Shown: in pieces, positions 5,570 to 8,206 of the stretch | How positions within the stretch are numbered: position 1 is the stretch's first letter | Layout of the letters: every line of letters begins with the position of its first letter | Origin: Clostridiales bacterium | GTDB taxonomy: Bacteria > Bacillota > Clostridia > Oscillospirales > Oscillospiraceae | Reading direction: 5' to 3' | Assembly: GCA_019418525.1 (NCBI GenBank) | Contig: DYBS01000066.1 | Location: 1-8,206 of the forward strand | DNA length: 8,206 nucleotides | Program-made: the position numbers and the translations under genes | The notes under the pieces: model-generated | Told to the model about the DNA's origin: nothing | What the model saw: the letters and a program-made list of their open reading frames with translations, nothing else | Database searches by the model: none

Positions 5570-7630
5570 TCACTCCTCGGTCACGTACCGCACCTTTCTG
5601 CGGAGCACCCGCCCCGCCGCGTCTACCAGCAGCTCACTCAGGACCTCCTCATAGTCATTCTGCCCCCGCAGGGGCTTCTCCAGATAGTCGGCGCTGTTCT
5701 CCACAAACTTCTGGAACCAGGCGCCGAAGCTGCCCGGCTGCCGCTCCGCAGCCATCAGAGCCCGATCGTACAGGAGCTGACTGGCAAAGCGCTGGGGCGA
5801 GATCTCCTCGGCCACCTCACTCTGGTAGGCCGCCCGATCCTCCTCTGAGAGGAACGAGCCGTCCCGGATGCTCAGCGCCTCTGCCGCCAGGCGCCGGGTC
5901 AGTTCAGGCGTCACGAAGTTTTGCAGGTTGGCCGGATAGTTCACCTGGATGTTCTGACAATAGTAGTAGTAACTCTCCGTGATATTGCTGGACCAGCCGC
6001 CGCCCTGGGCCAAACGCCGCCGGAGGGCATTGTAGGAGTTGCCGTGGGGCACCTTCCAGCGGTTCTCACTCAGGTTTAGCCTGGCGGGCGTAAAGACCTT
6101 GCGGTCTGTCTCCGGCAGAGCGACGAACTCCTTTACGATGTCCGCCAGCTTGCACCGGTCCACCTCCGGCGTGGGCTCATCCTCCCAGTTCTCCAGCTTC
6201 ATGGGAAACCGCCCATCCCGCTGGCGCAGCGCCTGGCTCATCTGTGCGAAACACATGTCCAGAACCGCCGACAGCGCGTAGCGGCTCTGCAGCTCAGGAT
6301 ACGGCTGAAAACTACGCTCCCCCTTCAGATAACAGACCTGAGGGCGCTTCCACTGCTGTGTCCACACCAAGCCGTCCGCCAGCCCCTCGGTCAGTTCCCG
6401 GACCCGGTCGGAAATCATCGCTTGCAGCTGGCCGCTCTCCGGCAGCTCCTCCCCCTCGTCCTCCAAGTCCTTCAGCTTCTCGTCTACCCAGCGGTCGGCC
6501 TTGTTGAATACCGGAAAGACTGGGATGTCTCGCTTGAAGCCCTTCAGCGTTTTGTGATAGAGGAGCTGAGCCTTTTTGTCGTTGGCGTCGGTCTCCAGGG
6601 GACGCAGCAGGATCAGGGCGTCGATCTTGCTGCGGTAGAGCAGATCGGAGCAGTACTCCTCGTTCTCCTCCTCCGAAAGGCCACCGTGGAACAGGCCCCG
6701 GGTATCCAGCAGGGCAAAGCAGCTGTGTCCCCGGCTGTCCTTGAACTGCGGATACTGCTCCAGCCGCCGCCGGATATGCTCCTCCAGCGGCGCATACACC
6801 ACGATCTCCCGGCACAGCGACTCCAGAGAGGGATTTCCCTTCGTGTGGTTGGAGAAAATCATCTCGACCGCCGCCATATCCGGCGTCTCCAGGGAGATAT
6901 CCAGGAAGTAATAGCCGTCTACGGAGCGGTTCTCTTCCGGGAATACCCGGAAAAACAGCTCCCTCAGCGCCTGCTCTGTCTGCCGGCAAAGCTCGATCAG
7001 CGCCCGAGTGCCGCCGCTCTGGGTCAGCAGATCCATCCGGGTCTCCACCTGCATCCGCAGCTCACTCTTGAGCTTGGCGGAATTTTTGCTGGGGTCCTCC
7101 CCCCGGGACCTCAGCTCGGTCACTGCCCGGCCATAGAGCTCCTCAATGTACTGGTAAAAGGCGCTGTCGAGGAACCACTGGAGAATCCCATCCATCAGGC
7201 CCTGCCTCTGCTCTGCCGTCAGCAGCGCCAAAAGCCGCCGCAGGCCAAAGTCTTCCGACTCAACCAGATCCTTCAGCTTCTCACGCAGACAGTCCTCCGC
7301 CGCTGGCGCGTCCGACTGCCCCTTCCGCCCCAGCTGGCGGACCGTCTCAGACAGCGGGTCGCGGAGCAGTTCCATCAGGTCCCTGCTTCCGAAGAACACC
7401 GGCTCCGGCTTCACCCCAACGATGATCCGGCCGTCCAGCTCCGGGTCTGCGGAAAAGACCGTCAGCCAATTCCGGATGGTGGTGTTGGTCTTGCCCACAC
7501 CCCTCATCAGGATCTTCCGGGCTCCAGGCTCCGTCATACCGCATACCAACTGGGTTTTCCCACTTCCGGTCGTGCCCACCAGTCCAAAGGTATAGGCGGA
7601 AGGCTGGAGCATGCGTAAACAGTTGTCCAT
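5570..7630 (-). CDS. Large GTPase-like P-loop protein of unknown family
   Basis: The start is set at the ATG whose first base is 7630: AAGGAG lies 8 bases before it, whereas the in-frame GTG at 7639 would overlap that ribosome site. The product has 686 residues. The Walker A/G1 motif GTTGSGKT is at 19-26. TNTT near residue 48 could be G2. A hydrophobic strand then ends in DTRG at 309-312 (G3), and VFNKAD at 373-379 supplies NKxD (G4), indicating GTP rather than ATP. G1 and G3 lie about 290 residues apart, against some 40-60 in ordinary small GTPases, so a largely helical insertion of over 200 residues (about 65-290, rich in E, L and R) interrupts the G domain. The C-terminal 300 residues are helical and unassigned. 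There are no membrane helices or signal peptide. A dynamin-like or other membrane-remodelling or regulatory GTPase is possible but unproven. The gene leads an operon with the phosphatase and follows a structured leader with a terminator. Confidence 0.85.
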   Translation of the reverse strand: MDNCLRMLQPSAYTFGLVGTTGSGKTQLVCGMTEPGARKILMRGVGKTNTTIRNWLTVFSADPELDGRIIVGVKPEPVFFGSRDLMELLRDPLSETVRQLGRKGQSDAPAAEDCLREKLKDLVESEDFGLRRLLALLTAEQRQGLMDGILQWFLDSAFYQYIEELYGRAVTELRSRGEDPSKNSAKLKSELRMQVETRMDLLTQSGGTRALIELCRQTEQALRELFFRVFPEENRSVDGYYFLDISLETPDMAAVEMIFSNHTKGNPSLESLCREIVVYAPLEEHIRRRLEQYPQFKDSRGHSCFALLDTRGLFHGGLSEEENEEYCSDLLYRSKIDALILLRPLETDANDKKAQLLYHKTLKGFKRDIPVFPVFNKADRWVDEKLKDLEDEGEELPESGQLQAMISDRVRELTEGLADGLVWTQQWKRPQVCYLKGERSFQPYPELQSRYALSAVLDMCFAQMSQALRQRDGRFPMKLENWEDEPTPEVDRCKLADIVKEFVALPETDRKVFTPARLNLSENRWKVPHGNSYNALRRRLAQGGGWSSNITESYYYYCQNIQVNYPANLQNFVTPELTRRLAAEALSIRDGSFLSEEDRAAYQSEVAEEISPQRFASQLLYDRALMAAERQPGSFGAWFQKFVENSADYLEKPLRGQNDYEEVLSELLVDAAGRVLRRKVRYVTEE

Positions 7631-7659
7631 ATCAATCACTCCTTGTTGGAATTAGGAGC

Positions 7660-7696
7660 AAAAAACAAGCAGGCCCCTCCCGGAAGAGTGGCCTGC
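7660..7696 (-). terminator. Intrinsic terminator just upstream of the GTPase-like gene
   Basis: Read on the minus strand, GCAGGCC (plus 7696-7690) pairs with GGCCTGC (plus 7675-7669). The stem extends past one A-G mismatch by further pairs (CTC with GAG), and TTGTTTTTT follows. The T-run ends about 15 bases before the ribosome site. Position and direction make it either an attenuator of the GTPase operon or the end of a separate small RNA. Confidence 0.85.
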
Positions 7697-7842
7697 ATCA
7701 CAACAACCGCCAGCGAGATCCCCCTCTCTGGAGATCCCGCTGCCGTTCTAATTGCGCATGTCAGCTCAGCACTTCACTCGGAGAGCTCAGTTCACCGCCG
7801 GTCAGGCGGCTATGCCTCGTTATGTTGCTTGCTTTGCTCGTA
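7660..7842 (-). ncRNA. Structured leader RNA or small RNA ahead of the GTPase operon (class unknown)
   Basis: From the promoter at 7848-7876 transcription should begin near 7841 and run about 180 nt to the terminator at 7660. The stretch holds no good open reading frame but three hairpins before the terminator. GCCGCC/GGCGGT has a 5-base loop (7794-7810). AGCTC/GAGCT encloses about 15 bases (7763-7787). A 13-bp stem with two G-T pairs and the loop AGAGAG occupies 7711-7742. CAACA (7823-7827) can pair with TGTTG (7701-7705) and might close the whole as a multi-branched fold. Such a fold followed by a terminator right before a gene is the layout of riboswitches, T-boxes and other attenuators. 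I could not match it to a known class, and a free-standing small RNA remains possible. Confidence 0.5.
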
Positions 7843-7847
7843 TTTTA

Positions 7848-7876
7848 TTTCTATCACAACCTGCCCCGGTTGTCAA
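7848..7876 (-). promoter_or_regulatory. Promoter of the GTPase-phosphatase operon leader
   Basis: On the minus strand a perfect TTGACA (plus 7871-7876) is followed after 17 bases by TAGAAA (plus 7848-7853, four of six). It lies directly after the alcohol dehydrogenase stop codon and points to the structured leader. Confidence 0.65.
7854..7875. promoter_or_regulatory. Inverted repeat in the promoter spacer (possible operator)
   Basis: ACAACC (7856-7861) and GGTTGT (7868-7873) are exact complements around six bases. An outer T-A pair at 7854/7875 extends the arms after one mismatch. The repeat fills the space between the -10 and -35 boxes and touches the -35, a typical place for a repressor site. 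It is not followed by a T-run, so it is unlikely to be the dehydrogenase terminator. The binding protein is unknown. Confidence 0.4.
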
Positions 7877-7881
7877 GCCTT

Positions 7882-8206
7882 TTATTTTGGTGTGACGGCC
7901 ACCTTGATGACACCGTCCCGCCGGTGCTCAAAGAGGTCGTAGGCCGCCTCGATGTTTTTTAAAGGATAGGTGTGGGTGATGAGGGCGGTGGTGTCCAGCT
8001 CACCCCGGGCGATGAGGTCCAGGATCTCCGCGCACTTGCAGCCGTCCACCCCGCCGGTCTTGAAGGTGAGGTTCTTGCCGTACATGTCCGGGAGGGGCAA
8101 GGTCTGGGGCCCGTCGTACAGGGCCACCACCGTCACCACGGCGTTGGGCCGGGCGCACTGCCAGGCGAGCTGGAAGGTGTCCGGGCTGCCCGCCACCTCC
8201 AGCACC
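7882..8206 (-). CDS. Medium-chain (zinc-type) alcohol dehydrogenase, C-terminal part (5' end outside window)
   Basis: About 107 residues are visible, ending with TAA at 7882-7884; the frame is open to the window edge, so the start lies beyond it. The fragment begins in the Rossmann NAD(P)-binding domain (VLEVAGSPDTFQLAWQCARPNAVVTVVALY). It continues with the typical end of medium-chain dehydrogenase/reductases: a GKNLTFKTGG strand, LDLIARGELDTTALITHTYPL, then IEAAYDLFEHRRDGVIKVAVTP. These enzymes interconvert alcohols or polyols and the matching aldehydes or ketones with NAD(P)H. Substrate and metal ligands cannot be judged because the N-terminal catalytic domain is missing. The gene has no clear terminator of its own, so some transcripts may run on into the GTPase leader 35 bases further along. 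Confidence 0.9.
   Translation of the reverse strand, partial: VLEVAGSPDTFQLAWQCARPNAVVTVVALYDGPQTLPLPDMYGKNLTFKTGGVDGCKCAEILDLIARGELDTTALITHTYPLKNIEAAYDLFEHRRDGVIKVAVTPK

Noticed and set aside
6422..7618. 398-codon plus-strand open frame opposite the GTPase-like gene
   Set aside because: It is a mirror of the GC-rich coding strand: composition is L, Q, R and P-rich, it has no domain motifs, and the opposite frame carries clear GTPase motifs.
7631..7639. GTG start three codons upstream for the GTPase-like protein
   Set aside because: The GTG is part of the ribosome binding site sequence (AAGGAGTG), so the ATG at 7630 with 8-base spacing is preferred.
7660..7842. T-box riboswitch in the GTPase leader (AATTAGA followed by CGGCAGCGGG looks a little like a T-box core; GAGTGAAG also occurs upstream)
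   Set aside because: The TGG-N bulge that pairs with the tRNA end is missing, no convincing Stem I or specifier loop was found, and the downstream gene is not an amino-acid gene. A decayed or variant T-box is not excluded, but I cannot support it.
7660..7842. 6S RNA as the identity of the ~180 nt leader
   Set aside because: The length fits, but 6S RNA is one long rod with a central bubble; this sequence forms several separate short hairpins.
1..8206. CRISPR arrays, insertion sequences, tRNA or rRNA genes
   Set aside because: No regularly spaced repeats, transposase motifs or recognisable tRNA/rRNA segments were seen on either strand.

Overview
The window looks like chromosomal DNA from a GC-rich, endospore-forming Gram-positive bacterium of the class Clostridia, most likely an Oscillospiraceae-type gut organism. 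The evidence is a SpoIVB sporulation protease, strong AGGAGG-type ribosome binding sites, compact hairpin-plus-T-run terminators and a secreted 'stalk domain' (copper amine oxidase N-like) protein. This is inferred from gene content and composition, not from a database match. No mobile element, CRISPR array, rRNA or tRNA was seen.

Left part (1-1840, plus strand): the 3' end of a DEDDh-type 3'-5' exonuclease gene, a hairpin-rich gap, then a complete spoIVB with its own terminator. Middle part (1840-4840): a small AT-richer gene for a three-helix membrane protein with its own terminator; a sigma-A-type promoter driving a two-gene unit (a DUF6199-like lipoprotein, then a four-helix membrane protein); a convergent minus-strand gene for a secreted stalk-domain/NPCBM-like protein; and, diverging from it, a second copy of the four-helix membrane protein (about two thirds identical to the first). 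Convergent gene pairs are separated by strong hairpins.

Right part (4840-8206, minus strand): an apparent two-gene operon of a large GTPase-like P-loop protein followed 19 bases later by a PPP-family metallophosphatase. Ahead of it lies a promoter-like sequence with an inverted repeat in its spacer, then about 180 nt of structured leader ending in an intrinsic terminator directly before the ribosome binding site of the GTPase gene. Further upstream is the 3' end of a medium-chain (zinc-type) alcohol dehydrogenase gene.

The item most likely to be new is the GTPase-phosphatase operon. Its GTPase has the G1 and G3 motifs nearly 290 residues apart, and its expression appears to depend on read-through of a terminator in a structured leader whose class I could not identify. 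The duplicated membrane proteins around the stalk-domain gene are the second point of interest.
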